A stretch of 64,000 nucleotides of DNA from Alligator mississippiensis (taxonomy: Eukaryota; Chordata; Crocodylia; Alligatoridae): contig NC_081833.1 in the NCBI RefSeq assembly GCF_030867095.1, positions 72,173,395 to 72,237,394 of the forward strand, in the 5' to 3' direction. The translations under genes were made by a program, and so were the position numbers. Below the pieces are notes generated by a model. It saw only the letters and a program-made list of their open reading frames with translations. It ran no database searches and was not told where the DNA came from. This document shows, piece by piece, positions 38,401-47,850 of the stretch. Numbering within the stretch: position 1 is the stretch's first letter; each line of letters opens with the position of its first letter.

Positions 38401-38523
38401 TTTTTTTTAAAGGATTCTTCATTAAAAAAAGGCATAATTAATTGTGCCGAGGTTTGTTCTACAGGGAGTAATTCCAATAATGTGGTCGGCTATGTGAAAC
38501 AGCAGCAGAAGCACTTAGGTTAA
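23257..38523 (+). CDS. WFDC1: WFDC1 gene (ps20), six coding exons, 225 aa
   Basis: Gene-level entry. Joining 23257-23412, 32905-33100, 33662-33745, 35437-35577, 37760-37801 and 38465-38523 gives an uninterrupted 225-residue protein, close to the 220 residues of human WFDC1. Every junction has GT/AG ends; junction 1 is phase 0 and the other four are phase 1. In order the protein has a signal peptide (about 1-35, hydrophobic core ATALCIVILL), a basic stretch (KNLWKRAL), a WAP four-disulfide core with eight cysteines (71, 83, 88, 94, 100, 101, 105, 109), a Trp/Gly-rich linker, a second cysteine cluster (149, 161, 167, 185), and a basic Tyr/Gln-rich tail. The family is secreted; mammalian ps20 is known as a stromal growth-inhibitory protein. 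WAP domains often inhibit proteases, but WFDC1's target is not evident from sequence. The recognition rests on my memory of the family, and I am very confident of it. Confidence 0.95.
23413..25505 (+). other. WFDC1 intron 1, proximal part
   Basis: Intronic sequence directly after the exon-1 donor. A MIR-like fragment may lie near 24365-24460 (CAAAATGGGGATTAT). An AT-rich near-palindrome lies at about 23890-23945. Otherwise nothing was recognised. Confidence 0.5.
25506..26410 (-). mobile_element. TIR DNA transposon, non-autonomous, 905 bp
   Basis: The ends are GCTAGGGACAGACATT and AATGTCTGTCCCTAGCC. The same family occurs at 53754-54596 and 58734-59618 in the opposite orientation, and as a fragment at 18712-18925. 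It is non-coding. The subterminal region is packed with AAACYRGTTT palindromes, including an exact AACCGGTT at 25614. It lies in WFDC1 intron 1. The superfamily is uncertain: the 3-bp target duplications at two other copies suggest PIF/Harbinger-like biology. Confidence 0.8.
27000..27645 (-). mobile_element. Old CR1 LINE fragment
   Basis: On the minus strand the frame 27568-27188 contains KDFDKLESIPRRVKRIIKRL, a diverged version of the CR1 block KDxDKLERVQRRATRMVKGL. The downstream nucleotide blocks (AAGCATCCTGTCTTGATTTA, CCATTAATCCTTCTGGCCAC) match the usual CR1 3' half. It is much more diverged than the copy at 3651-4745. Confidence 0.75.
27646..27780 (+). mobile_element. CR1 3' end fragment
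   Basis: GCTGGACCAAATGCCCTTGT followed by GAGGTCCCTTCCAGCTCTGC and CTATGATC is the typical CR1 3' untranslated end on the plus strand. Confidence 0.75.
27866..27925 (-). mobile_element. CR1 3' end fragment
   Basis: AGAATCCTAGGGTTGGAAAG and CACCTGGTCCAACCCC are the reverse complement of a CR1 3' end. It is a short remnant, separate from the two neighbouring CR1 pieces. Confidence 0.7.
27926..32077 (+). other. WFDC1 intron 1, AT-rich middle part
   Basis: No exon was recognised. It includes a perfect 12-bp hairpin at 29171-29200, a direct repeat ACAATATACAAATGTC near 29260 and 29280, and old dispersed GAAGTCAATGG-type sequence near 28045 and 28190. Base composition is notably AT-rich from 28.8 to 30.4 kb. 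Confidence 0.5.
32078..32835 (+). mobile_element. Probable solo LTR in WFDC1 intron 1
   Basis: This 758-bp stretch starts TGTAAC and ends GTTACA, the 6-bp inverted ends typical of an LTR. It carries overlapping AATAAA signals at about 32505-32518. The sequence after the signal includes a 40-bp tandem repeat. No internal retroviral region adjoins it, so it would be a solo LTR fossil. No clean target duplication is visible and the family is not recognised, so the call is tentative. Confidence 0.45.
32571..32715 (+). repeat. 40-bp minisatellite, about 3.6 units
   Basis: Units start at 32571, 32612, 32652 and 32692, each opening CTGGTGCCGGGG, CTGGTGCCAGGG or CTGGTACCAGG and continuing with an A/C-rich half. 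The period is 40-41 bp. It lies within the probable LTR. Confidence 0.85.
32905..33100 (+). CDS. WFDC1: WFDC1 coding exon 2 (WAP domain)
   Basis: Encodes residues 53-117 plus the first base of codon 118. It opens DYEYPLHSHS and carries the whole WAP core from RCPPPP to YACLES, including the motifs SECERHKRCC and YNGC. All eight cysteines of the four-disulfide core are present with family spacing. The acceptor is a pyrimidine tract ending TTCTGCAAG at 32904 and the donor is GTACGG at 33101, leaving phase 1. The open frame continues upstream into the intron and downstream past the donor, but neither extension resembles WFDC1. A probable LTR ends 69 bp before this exon. Confidence 0.95.
33662..33745 (+). 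CDS. WFDC1: WFDC1 coding exon 3
   Basis: Encodes residues 118-145: V, then LDWLVQPKPRW, GGNGWLLDG and PEEVLQ. This block is one of the most conserved parts of WFDC1. The acceptor is AAAAATAG at 33661 and the donor is GTATGG at 33746; both junctions are phase 1. The pyrimidine tract is short and A-rich next to the AG, but the upstream TGCTTTTTT run can serve. A long open frame in another phase overlaps this exon and runs into a CR1 fragment; that frame is not coding. Confidence 0.93.
33955..34207 (+). mobile_element. CR1 3' end fragment in WFDC1 intron 3
   Basis: It encodes LGIRKNFFTV, then RNRLPPQMVQAPTLDSFEKH and a stop, followed by the CR1 untranslated end (AGGTCCCTTCCAGCCCTTAT) and a TCTATGA tail. 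It is 5'-truncated and of a different subfamily from the copy at 3651-4745. Confidence 0.9.
35437..35577 (+). CDS. WFDC1: WFDC1 coding exon 4
   Basis: Encodes residues 146-192: AEACSTTEDGDEP, then HCPTGYECHI and GIPNRGQCIKQRGNP. The four cysteines (149, 161, 167, 185) form a second small disulfide-rich segment typical of WFDC1. The acceptor is TTATTTTCCAG at 35436 and the donor is GTCAGT at 35578; both junctions are phase 1. Intron 3 before it is 1,691 bp and holds a CR1 3' fragment. Confidence 0.95.
37760..37801 (+). CDS. WFDC1: WFDC1 coding exon 5 (42-bp microexon)
   Basis: Encodes residues 193-206, DSRNLRHKYYKEYF, a basic and tyrosine-rich stretch that matches the RHKLYKEYPE region of mammalian WFDC1. 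The acceptor is CTTGCTTTCCAG at 37759 and the donor is GTAAGA at 37802; both are strong and phase 1. At 42 bp it is too short to show as an open frame. It was found by reading the phase-1 continuation from exon 4. Confidence 0.92.
37926..38162. mobile_element. MITE with CTACACGAGAC ends, WFDC1 intron 5
   Basis: A 237-bp element bounded by GGCTGCGTCTACACGAGAC and its inverse GTCTCGTGTAGACACGGCC. The interior carries repeated ACTGCGCAGTAG-like palindromes. A diverged relative lies at 39562-39814. It is non-coding; the superfamily is not assigned. Confidence 0.8.
38465..38523 (+). CDS. WFDC1: WFDC1 coding exon 6 with stop
   Basis: Encodes residues 207-225, G then SNSNNVVGYVKQQQKHLG, followed by TAA at 38521-38523. 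The acceptor is TTCTACAG at 38464. The glutamine/lysine end (QQQKHLG) parallels the QQKHFQ end of mammalian WFDC1. A good donor, GTAAGT at 38540, lies 16 nt after the stop, so the 3' UTR may be completed on a separate seventh exon, as described for the human gene. Confidence 0.92.
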
Positions 38524-39261
38524 CCACAGAGATGTCCAAGTAAGTACCATCTACGCGTACGGACACCTATGTGATATTGAGAGCTATGGGATACTACGTG
38601 ACTGTTACAGGGGGTTTTTTATGGATGTTCTTCAACGGGCTTTTTAAAGACAGGTAAAGTATGTGCACCTTAGGACTTAAAGTGGCTCTCTTACACAGAG
38701 GTGAACTAGATGCACTGGAAGGAATCGGCTGACAAATAGGAGGTGTCTTTAACCCTCCCAAGGACAGCCTGCATTGCAGAGAGATCTCTGCAAACTACTC
38801 CTAGTGCAATTCATCCGGCTTTCTCCTTTTGTTTCACTTGCACAAAATTAAAGAACCTCTGACATTTGTGGGCTTTCTTTTTCCATTGAGAATACATTGT
38901 GAGGATGAAAAATGGCTGCAGAATTTGGAGGGGGTGCTAGGAGTTTCAAAACATCTTTTAGACAAAGCTTAAACATTTGCATCCAAATGGTGTCGGTTGT
39001 TTTTAATACTAGTACATGCTCTCGTGTTTTATACAGCACATGATTTTAACTCACATGTCTCTTTCTCAAACCCTGACCCTCTCTACTCTTTATCTTTCAA
39101 AATGAGAAGTGACAGCAATAAGGCACCGGTTACAAATACATCAGTTAACGAGTTAAATCTCTTGTCACTAAATTTTGGTGAGAGTCATGTGGTTGAGGTC
39201 GTATGGACATGTAGGGGCATGTTCTGTGCAAACATCACATCAGTGGCTAAGATTTTAATTG

Positions 39262-39287
39262 CCTTTTTTGTTTGATTTTTCACGCAG
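39262..39287 (+). other. Candidate acceptor of a noncoding WFDC1 exon 7
   Basis: A pyrimidine-rich tract ending CACGCAG at 39287 is the best-looking acceptor within 1 kb downstream of the donor at 38540. Exon 7 would start at 39288. A possible polyadenylation signal AATAAA lies at 42735, giving a long 3' UTR. If exon 6 is instead read through, ATTAAA at 38848 could end the mRNA. Neither choice can be settled without transcript data. Confidence 0.25.
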
Positions 39288-39561
39288 TGGGACCTAGGTG
39301 ATAAGAAGCTTTAAATGAAAGATATACCCCGTAGTTGTCCACTCCAGGAGAACTCTTGCCCTACATCGCCAATGGTGTCCATTCAGCATCTCCCTGATCT
39401 CTGCCACTTGTTAACAGAAGAACTGCGCTATGCAAGAAAGACAGTTTCAGTCCCTCGAAAGAAACCACAGCCCTTAGAAGCAGCTCCTCTACAAACGGAC
39501 CGTGCTGCGTTGCACAGATAATCACTTGGAAATTCATTTTCAAATCAGAAGAGTATATGCT

Positions 39562-39814
39562 GGGTGCATCTACACGAGACACTTACTGCACATTAGCCTA
39601 ACGTCACTGCGTAGTAGTGTGTCATGGCAAAAAATGTGCTAATAGCCTACTGCGCGGTATTATTAAGCTAATGCACAGTAAACATCACCAAATAACCGTG
39701 CACCAGCACTACTACAGAGTAACTTTCAGTACTGAGCATTTAGTACTTTATTAAGGAAGTACTAAACTAAATGTGCAGTACCTAAGGTGCATTAATGCAT
39801 GTATAGACACGCAC
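39562..39814. mobile_element. MITE, second and diverged copy of the CTACACGAGAC family
   Basis: It opens GGGTGCATCTACACGAGAC and ends CATGTATAGACACGCAC, with ACTGCACATTAG and AATGCACAGTA motifs inside. It is less intact than the copy at 37926-38162. Confidence 0.65.
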
Positions 39815-42800
39815 ACTGTAATGCATATTAAAGGACTGCTTCTGATTTCAATTCCATGGATATAACTCAGCAGTAGCACTGGTCTAAAAATGATGTAGAT
39901 GAGTTCAGAGCAAGGCTCTAGGTATCTACAGCTTGATTGATTTTTGTGAAGTGCGTGCAATGAATACAGGGAATGACCTACATACTGCACATAGGTTATT
40001 TTAACACAGCTCAAAAGTTCTCATACTTGTAAGGGAAGCCATTGGCCGCTGATTTATCAACAGCATGCATAACTTGAAGATGTTCCCTATTGAAAGTGAA
40101 CTCCAAAGAATGGATTTCCTCCAGTGACTCATGCTAGCTTTTTATAATTTAGCATAATAGGTACATGTGTGTTTTTAACATGAGGTGAGGGGTGTCTATT
40201 GTGGTGCTCTGTTGGGTATTCTGTTGGGAAGTACAGTCTGTGCCAACATTTATTCCCCTGGGTCTTGAATCCTTACATGGTGAAGGTGGAAGTAGAAGTA
40301 CTGAACATTTTGTTGTATAGTTTATCACTTCAGAACAGGAGACTGGAAGGGATTCATGGGTCATTACGTCCAGCCCCCTGCTGTCACAGGGTACCACATT
40401 ATATCATTCCTTTTCTAAACCAACAAGCAAAAAATCCTGAAAGCTTTCTTTTTCTATTTGTAACCAGAACAAGCTAAGAAATGAGCCCAAGCCAGAACCT
40501 TGGATCTGAAATCCCCTTGACTTAAAGAAGTCTGAGCCTGGATATAAACTTCAAAGCAAAGGCTATTTCTATGATGGGTTTAAGCAGCTGATTGATTTAA
40601 GCACCAAGGACCTGTGGAAAATTCATTGATCCAAAAAACCATTGCCTTTCCTACACCCCTGTGCACAGAATGGTTCACCCAAACATTTTATCACAAAAAG
40701 TATTGGAGTGTTTGGGGAACGTGAAAGTCTTCCCTTTATTTTTAGGATGTGCCAATTTGTGTTGGCAAAATAAGATCTGCAGAATGCAAACTGTGCTGGA
40801 GCTTATGTACCGACCGTTATAACAGCCCAATTTGTGGCCACACCAGTTGGAGATGCAAATGAATGGGCAAATTAATTGCTGCAGTACGAGTCCCCATCAA
40901 ATAGGAAGCTGCTTAGAGGAAATCAGGTCCTTTGTACTTCCTTCCACAAATCCTTATGCCTGTCTGGGCCCCAGACTTTCTTTCTAGTGATCAATGTTAG
41001 TAAAATGGAGAGGGCTCTGTAACGGCTTGGTTTCTTTTGGAATAACGCGCTCAACCCAACTTCTGACTCTTCACTTTGACTCGCATTCAAAATTAGTGGC
41101 TGCAATATTTCCACAAACATTTTGCCCATGTCCCATGTACATAGATAAATATGGTATGTTATCAGATGAGTGGTTGCTCCATATTGTAATATCCATGCAA
41201 ATGCAAGTTGGTGTTTTCAAAGTATATAGGTACCAAGCTCAGGGGCCTGTATAAACATATGAGACTTTGCATGTAATAATATATGTGACTGAAGCCAACT
41301 CAGAGATGAGAGATGCTGATTATTTTTATTCGTAGAGGCACATACCTCAGAGCTATTGCCTTACAGAGGAATGAGTTTACAGTTCCTTCTTTTCCTAAAC
41401 ATCTACATACATTAGATTGTATTTGCTTGGCTGAGTCTCTGCATTTACCTGAAGTTATTAAAGGCACAATTATATTCGAACATACCTATTTTAGGCACAT
41501 AAGGATATTTCCTCCACTTGTTTTTTCGGACAAAATTCTTTTCCCCAGCTTAGCTGCCATTAGATAGATTTGGTATTATAATATCCAGTAGATCCAGTCT
41601 AAATATACTCTATCAAAGTGCTACTATCTTGTACTACCTCTACTTTTACAACATGCCTCTGCATTAAAGACAGGTTCCACCGATACCACAAAACACCTCA
41701 ACCTGTATATCACAGAAATCTTACCGGAGATCCCGATTCTGAACGGTGCTCAGAGAATTGCTTGACTTTTTGTAAAAAATAATTTTCCATTTTTTGCAGC
41801 CAAAAAAAATTGAGCAATTCTTTTCATGTAATATTTTTCAGTCAGCTAAAGAATTGGTCAACATTTGATGGTTTTTTTAAATTCTTTAAAAAAAAATCAA
41901 ATGTTGAAAAATGCTGAAAATCCAGTAATAATATTCATGAAACTTTTCACTAGTCTTTCGATTGGCTCTTTAACACTCACAGTGACCGACCACTGATCAA
42001 GGAGATGGAAGGTTTTTTGGGCCTAGACACTTGCTGTCTTGCGTGTTAAAGGCCTTACAAGATCAAGCGTCTAGGCCGCCGTCTAATCCCAGACAGCATT
42101 TAAGCATGTACTTAATTTGAGCAATCTGTTTGCTTGAACTTCAAGTATAAATAAGCATAGATAAGCATATATTTGAATTTGCTAGATAGGAGCAGCAGAG
42201 CAGAAATTTGATAAATTGACTGTAAAGAAAGAAAGCTGATAAAATAATGAACCATTGAATATTCACTGTGTGCCGAGAGAGAAGTCGGCCTTTCTGTTGG
42301 TGCTGTGTTGCTCTTTTAAAGGTCTTATGAATTGCCAGCCTCAGTAGAAAGCTGTAGAGATCTGTACGAACGCTGGACTTTCAATCATAAAGTTCCTAAC
42401 GCTTGTACAAATATTGTCGACTGTCCCATACATGTTCCTGATTTCTTATTTCTGCCCTGGAAAAAATGTTTTTAAGAGCAGCACAACAAAGCTTGATAGG
42501 AAATTGGCACTGTTAGCTTTTTGATTATGTCTCTTTTTCCCATGCTGTGTTTAGTGCCGTTTTAAAGCGTGTCTTGGTGCTACAATACACTTCTCATACA
42601 ACAGTACACACTCATTAGTGAGGAGTTCTTCCAGCTCTCACTGGCTGGGGTTTTGCTGCAAAGATTGATTCAGTGCTAGAAGTCGCGGTGCCTAATCTTT
42701 GTGTTTAGAAGTGCGCTGATTTACTTTGGTGCTCAATAAAAATACCCACTATATTTTTCAACTCTGTCTAGTTTCAAGTGTGTATGGTCTATACGGACTT

Positions 42801-45549
42801 GGCTTACCTTGACGTTAAAATAAAAAGGGCATTTCACATGGCTGCCAAACCTTAAGGAAGCTGCAAGATGGAAACTCTAGGAGACTCCAAACTTCTGTTC
42901 TGCCAAAGCTGATCTAGAAACCATACCAGCTTTCCTTATCCATGCCCTCCTCGTGTCTATCCCTACGCACCAGTGCTCCTTCCTGGACCTTTAGCAGTCA
43001 GATGGAAGTTGGATTACCATGGCTTGTTCAGTTCTTGGCTTGTCTGCCGTAGCTGCGGACAGAGGGGTGCATTGAACAGTACGTTGTTATGATGTAAGTA
43101 GCTCTTCTTTGGGAACTGAGACCAATCAACTCACTTTGCTTAAGCCCCCAGCAATCCACTCAGCACATTTTGGTCATTACTGAGGGCCTTGAGTTCATAG
43201 CTCAAGCATGAAAGGACACTTAATGGCCCTCTGATTGAAAGGATGTAGGAGATGAAGGGCTGATTTATATCTTCCCCCATATAAGCAAAGAGAAGAAATG
43301 CTATTCTGGTTTTCAGTGCTGGTCACTTCAATGGGGATTGGTGTTAGCAACATGACGGCCTTTACATACTGCTAACCAAGGTGTTTCTAGGTACTGGTGC
43401 CTGAGCCAGCTCCAGCTCTGGTCCCATCTCCCATCCCCGGCAATGTCTGTGCAATACTTGCTGTAGCTTCTCCAGAAAAAAAGCCATGCGTGCTGTTTCC
43501 CTCATCTTTCTGCAATTGTAAGAGGGGTACAGGAGGGGGAAGATGCCATTGCTTCAGCCAGCGAGGAGAAAACACTTGTTTCTAACGGTGCTGTCTATCG
43601 TTTTGAGGGGGGCTATGGGATCACATGGAATTAGTGCCATGGACGGTTTTGGTCTAGCTGTAGAGTTATATGCAGAATATCTTCGCTCTGCTAAAGCATG
43701 GTTCAGCACAAAACCCAGTGCAGGAGAAAGGCTGTGCGCAGTGCAATGACCAGTCGTGAGTATAAAATATAATTATCTCGGCAGAGTTAATGACCAGTAA
43801 AGTGTGCAGAATTTTCCAAACTCCTCCGTGTACTCCAAGAAATGTCCCACTTCTGAACGGTGCCAGGCAACAATTACCACTCCTCTGGCTCTGTTCCTCC
43901 ATCCTGCCTTTCCTTTTAGTCTCAGCTCAGATCTCTTCTGGAACAAGTCTTCACCTGTGAATGAATATCATGCCATATGCCATGATGGCCTATCCTGCCA
44001 TAATCAGCACAGGATGGGCAGAGGAAGATTTACAAGATATATTTCATCCTTAGCTCTATCCCTGGAAGGGGCCATGTGGATTCTTCCCTGAGATGAGAAA
44101 AGGGGCTTGTTTAGCTGGCTCAGTTTTGGATGGGGAGCAGGTAAAGGACATTTTATTCTTATAAGGATTGCAGCTTCTACTGTGCTGGAAGACACCTTAT
44201 TTGGAAGCCAAGCTAACAGGCTGGTTCACACTGGGACAGAGAAGCTGCAAACATCCATCTTACCCTCCCATCTAGTTCAGCTGTGTTTCTGCAAAGTAAA
44301 TGGCACTGAAAAACTCCAGAGTTAGCAGTTTCCTCTAGGCCAGGAGAGCTAGAAATTGGCAGGAAAAGGTCTAACAACTGAATCCAACATTCAAAAATGG
44401 GCAGTTAAATTACAGCAAAGTAAGAGAGAGGCAGATTCCCAGCTGTTGTAAACCCATGTAGCTCAACTAAAGCAAACAGAGCTAAGCTGATCGGCAGCAA
44501 TTGGGGATCTGACTCTCAGAGCTAGCTCCGAGCACTAAATGAATCATCTCCCTTACTGGCACCAGTTGAGTAGGACATCGTTCTTTGACCAAACTCTCCC
44601 TTATTGGCACCTCTGTATTGGGAGCAAAGGCAGATTTTGTGGGCTAACTAAGCCTACTGTGATCTAACCACTTTCAAGCAGTTGGCAGCTCCTTAGCGAG
44701 TGATAACTTTCTAAGAGTTCGGTACAGATAAAACTGTCTATGTGCAAGGAATCTGCTTTTGACAAACTGAGCGAAAGTCAAGACGGAGCTAGAGAGCACC
44801 AGCTGGTATCGGCTAAACAGGAAAGAAGAACCACTAGGGAAATGAGAAAGTAATTCAGACATCAACGGTAGGATAAAAGAAATATGTCAATGGTCAAGGA
44901 GATGGAAGGTTCTTTGGACCTAGACATTTGCTTTTCCAGTGGGTGTCTCTAGTTCACAGGTGACTGTGGACACGTGCCAGTGCACTCCCCTGACTTGCAA
45001 GTAACTTGCCGTTATTTATAATTGCTTTTTAATTAAGACTGGTTGACCTCAGTGGCTGAGTCCCTTTTTAGTGCTCCTGGAAGATAAAAGGGGAATGTAA
45101 GAGTGTACAACAGCACGGTTGCCAAAGACGTTACAATCTGAGTGCCATGACTGTAAAAGTCATTATCAGGAGAGTAGTGTTAAAGCAAATATTCAGCTAT
45201 AAAGTAGAGAGGCCTCATTCTGAGCACTCCTCTGATTGCAACTAGATTTCTTTTTCCTTATTCAAGCATCCAAATAGCACATGCAAGGAGAGATGAATGT
45301 CACGATGTCAAGACAATCTGCTGGAAGAGAGGCTTCAGAGACCAAGCGTAAGGCTTTGCAGCTACGGTTTGGATATGTCCGTGGATAAACACGGATATAT
45401 TCATGCATGCAGGTCACTTACACATTTTTCTGTGGCAGCGGTTGTCCGATTGCTATCTGTGTTACAACTTTACCGCCTGCAAAAACAAAAGTGGCACAAT
45501 GAGGTCAAAATGCTCCATGCCCACGTCTCCCACTGATCAGAGAGAGGAC
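39815..45549. other. Gene-free stretch downstream of WFDC1
   Basis: No exon was recognised. It contains a hairpin at 41858-41906 and two related ~40-bp blocks near 41998 and 44895. It may include the WFDC1 3' UTR up to AATAAA at 42735 if exon 7 exists. Confidence 0.45.
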
Positions 45550-45813
45550 TCTAGGAATAAAGGGTGCAAACTAGTGGAAAGTAGATATAGGTTAGAGATT
45601 AGAAAGAAATTTTTCACAGTAAGGGTGGCTAGAGTCTGGAAAGGGCTTCCAAGAGAGGTGGTGCTGTCACCTAACTTGGAGGTCTTCAAGAGTAGGCTTG
45701 ACAATCACCTGGCTGGGGTCGTCTGACCTCGGCCCTCTTTCCTGCCAGGGGCAGGGGTTCGGCCACGATGATCCATTGGGTCCCTTCCAACTCTACCATC
45801 TATGAATCTATGA
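45550..45813 (+). mobile_element. CR1 3' end fragment
   Basis: It encodes ESRYRLEIRKKFFTVRVARV and GLPREVVLSPNLEVFKSRLD, ends with the HLAGVV stop, then runs through the CR1 untranslated end to CTATGAATCTATGA. It is 5'-truncated and similar to the copy at 3651-4745. Confidence 0.92.
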
Positions 45814-45952
45814 CTTGTGTAGGGGGATTGGTTTTGGAGGGTTGCATAGGAAAATCAATTTTGCGTTTAAGAATGGCTACGCTTTCTGTACTGATGAAAG
45901 AGAACTAACGGTGGGGCCCAAAGGATGGAGTCAGAGATGATGTCGAATTTTT
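45805..45952 (+). repeat. 148-bp duplication, copy A
   Basis: It aligns without gaps to 49564-49711 with four differences by eye. It begins inside the last bases of the CR1 tail (AATCTATGA) and continues through 3' flanking sequence. Confidence 0.9.
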
Positions 45953-47561
45953 AACTTGGGGAAATTTTATGAGTGTCGTTTTAAAAGAAAAATAGAAAGA
46001 AAAGTACAAGCCCTGTTGATTTGACTAGTTCACCTCAGAGAAGAGGGGCGTCAGGTCAATCATCTTGTTTTTATTAATAGTTTCCTGTTTGTTGCTACCA
46101 ACCTGGGCTGCCAAAGTGACAGGTGGAATAGGAAAAGCCACGGCAGGCATGTCTGGGGTGGTTAAGGAATAGTGCATCCTGTATCTGTACAGGGGATTGG
46201 ACTATGGGCAGATCCAGTGGGGACCTCCAGGAGATGCAACTGGACCCTGCTTTGGCTGTGAGGTGCAGTTAATTGAGATCACTGGCTCTTCGCTACAGCC
46301 ATATCAGGGCCTACATTGGCATGGCTCCAGAACCCAGGGGGTGAATGCCACCACCAATTACTTTTCTTCTGCCCCCAAATTCAGCGCATCCCCTTGTATA
46401 AGAGGCCTATAGTGCTGGGCAGCAAGGGGACAGAATGAAGTCATGAATCCAACCATGATCCTCTTCTTTGCAAGCTAATCGTGGGCCAATACACAGGACT
46501 GGACTCCATGAAGCCTTGGCCATTAGTTGAAGAGATCGTCATTTGCAACTTAAACTCCTGTGTAGAAGCCTTCTCACATTTAGATCTCTATTCATAACCA
46601 GCGCAATCTCTATTCTGCATTTGGAACAAGGGGAGAATATCAGCTGCGTGTGAGTAGTGAGTTATAGTTCTGAGTGGCAGTAAGTTCATCCGCCTCCAAT
46701 ACACCCTCATTTTCTTCATCAGCTAGGTAGAAGGGGATCTTCAGTTTAATGAACTTGAGACCTAATGAGCGTGAGGAACTGTATCTTGAAAAGACCCCAG
46801 CATGAGCCAGTCTGATCTGGAGGTGATGCTACGTTACCTAAGGATTATATAAGCAACGACTTCTCTCTGAGTGGTGTGTCTAAGTGCTCCTGATGCCACT
46901 GACAAACCTTTTTCAATTGAAAGCCCTTCCTCAGGATTTGCATTTGATTGTTCTCTAGTTCTAGCAGCGTAGCTGTTTCCCCTACGGCCACCAGGATAAA
47001 TTGCATCCCGGTTTTTACTACGGGGTTGTGTAAGTGCAGCTGTGGATGGGATTTGGTGGCCTAGATGCATTGACTAAGCAAAGATGTGAGCCTCACAGTG
47101 ATGACAGCACATATTTCCATGCGTACCTTGATGTCTCTCAATATTAAAATTGTCTTCCTCCATGTGCTTCTCAGACATTTCCTTCCTTAACACAGCACAC
47201 TAACTAAAATGTGGTGGAACCTGGCCTCAGCCTTCGCTACTTGATTAATGGCCATCTCCTTGAAAGTGTGTGTTATCCTGAAGGGCATGATTCACAGTGA
47301 CTTGACAAGCTAAATAACTACAGCAAAGACCTTAATAACCACAGCAGAAACCTGCTGCCTTAATGCTAGTGGCTCTGCTTTAGATCACCGACAATGGGTG
47401 TGCATCTTATTTTCCTGCTGTGAGTTTATAGTCACTGGGAGGTAATGACATTTATAACCACTCTGTGTGTGCTGGAGAAAAAAAAGATTATAATTATGTG
47501 TTTAAAATACAGATATTTCTAAAATTACTTTAAAAGACCCTGAGAAGATATTGGATGATAA
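45953..47561. other. Gene-free stretch
   Basis: No exon or named repeat was recognised. Confidence 0.45.
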
Positions 47562-47569
47562 CTGTATGA

Positions 47570-47842
47570 TAGGGATCTCCAACCTCTTAGCAGCCAGGGG
47601 CTGTTCTCACCACGTGGACTCCACTGGTTTGCATTCGGGACAGACTCTCTGGGTCCCGGCAAGCTGTGCCATGCACCCCAAGGATAGAGGCAGACAGCAG
47701 GAGCTGGAGGAGGGAGAGGTAGGCTGGTGAACCCATCAGCAGCAGAAGGGAAAGTGGTGGGAGAAGTGGCTGGGTAGGAGCCCATGAGCCACAACTAACC
47801 TCCTTTAGATGCAGCTCATGGGCCACCAGTTGGATAGCCCTG
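47570..47842. mobile_element. hAT-like MITE (273 bp) with 8-bp TSD
   Basis: The flanks CTGTATGA (47562-47569) and CTGTATGG (47843-47850) form a near-perfect 8-bp duplication. The ends TAGGGATCTCCAACC and GTTGGATAGCCCTG are inverted CAGGG-type hAT termini. It is non-coding, although two minus-strand frames happen to be open across it. Confidence 0.8.
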
Positions 47843-47850
47843 CTGTATGG

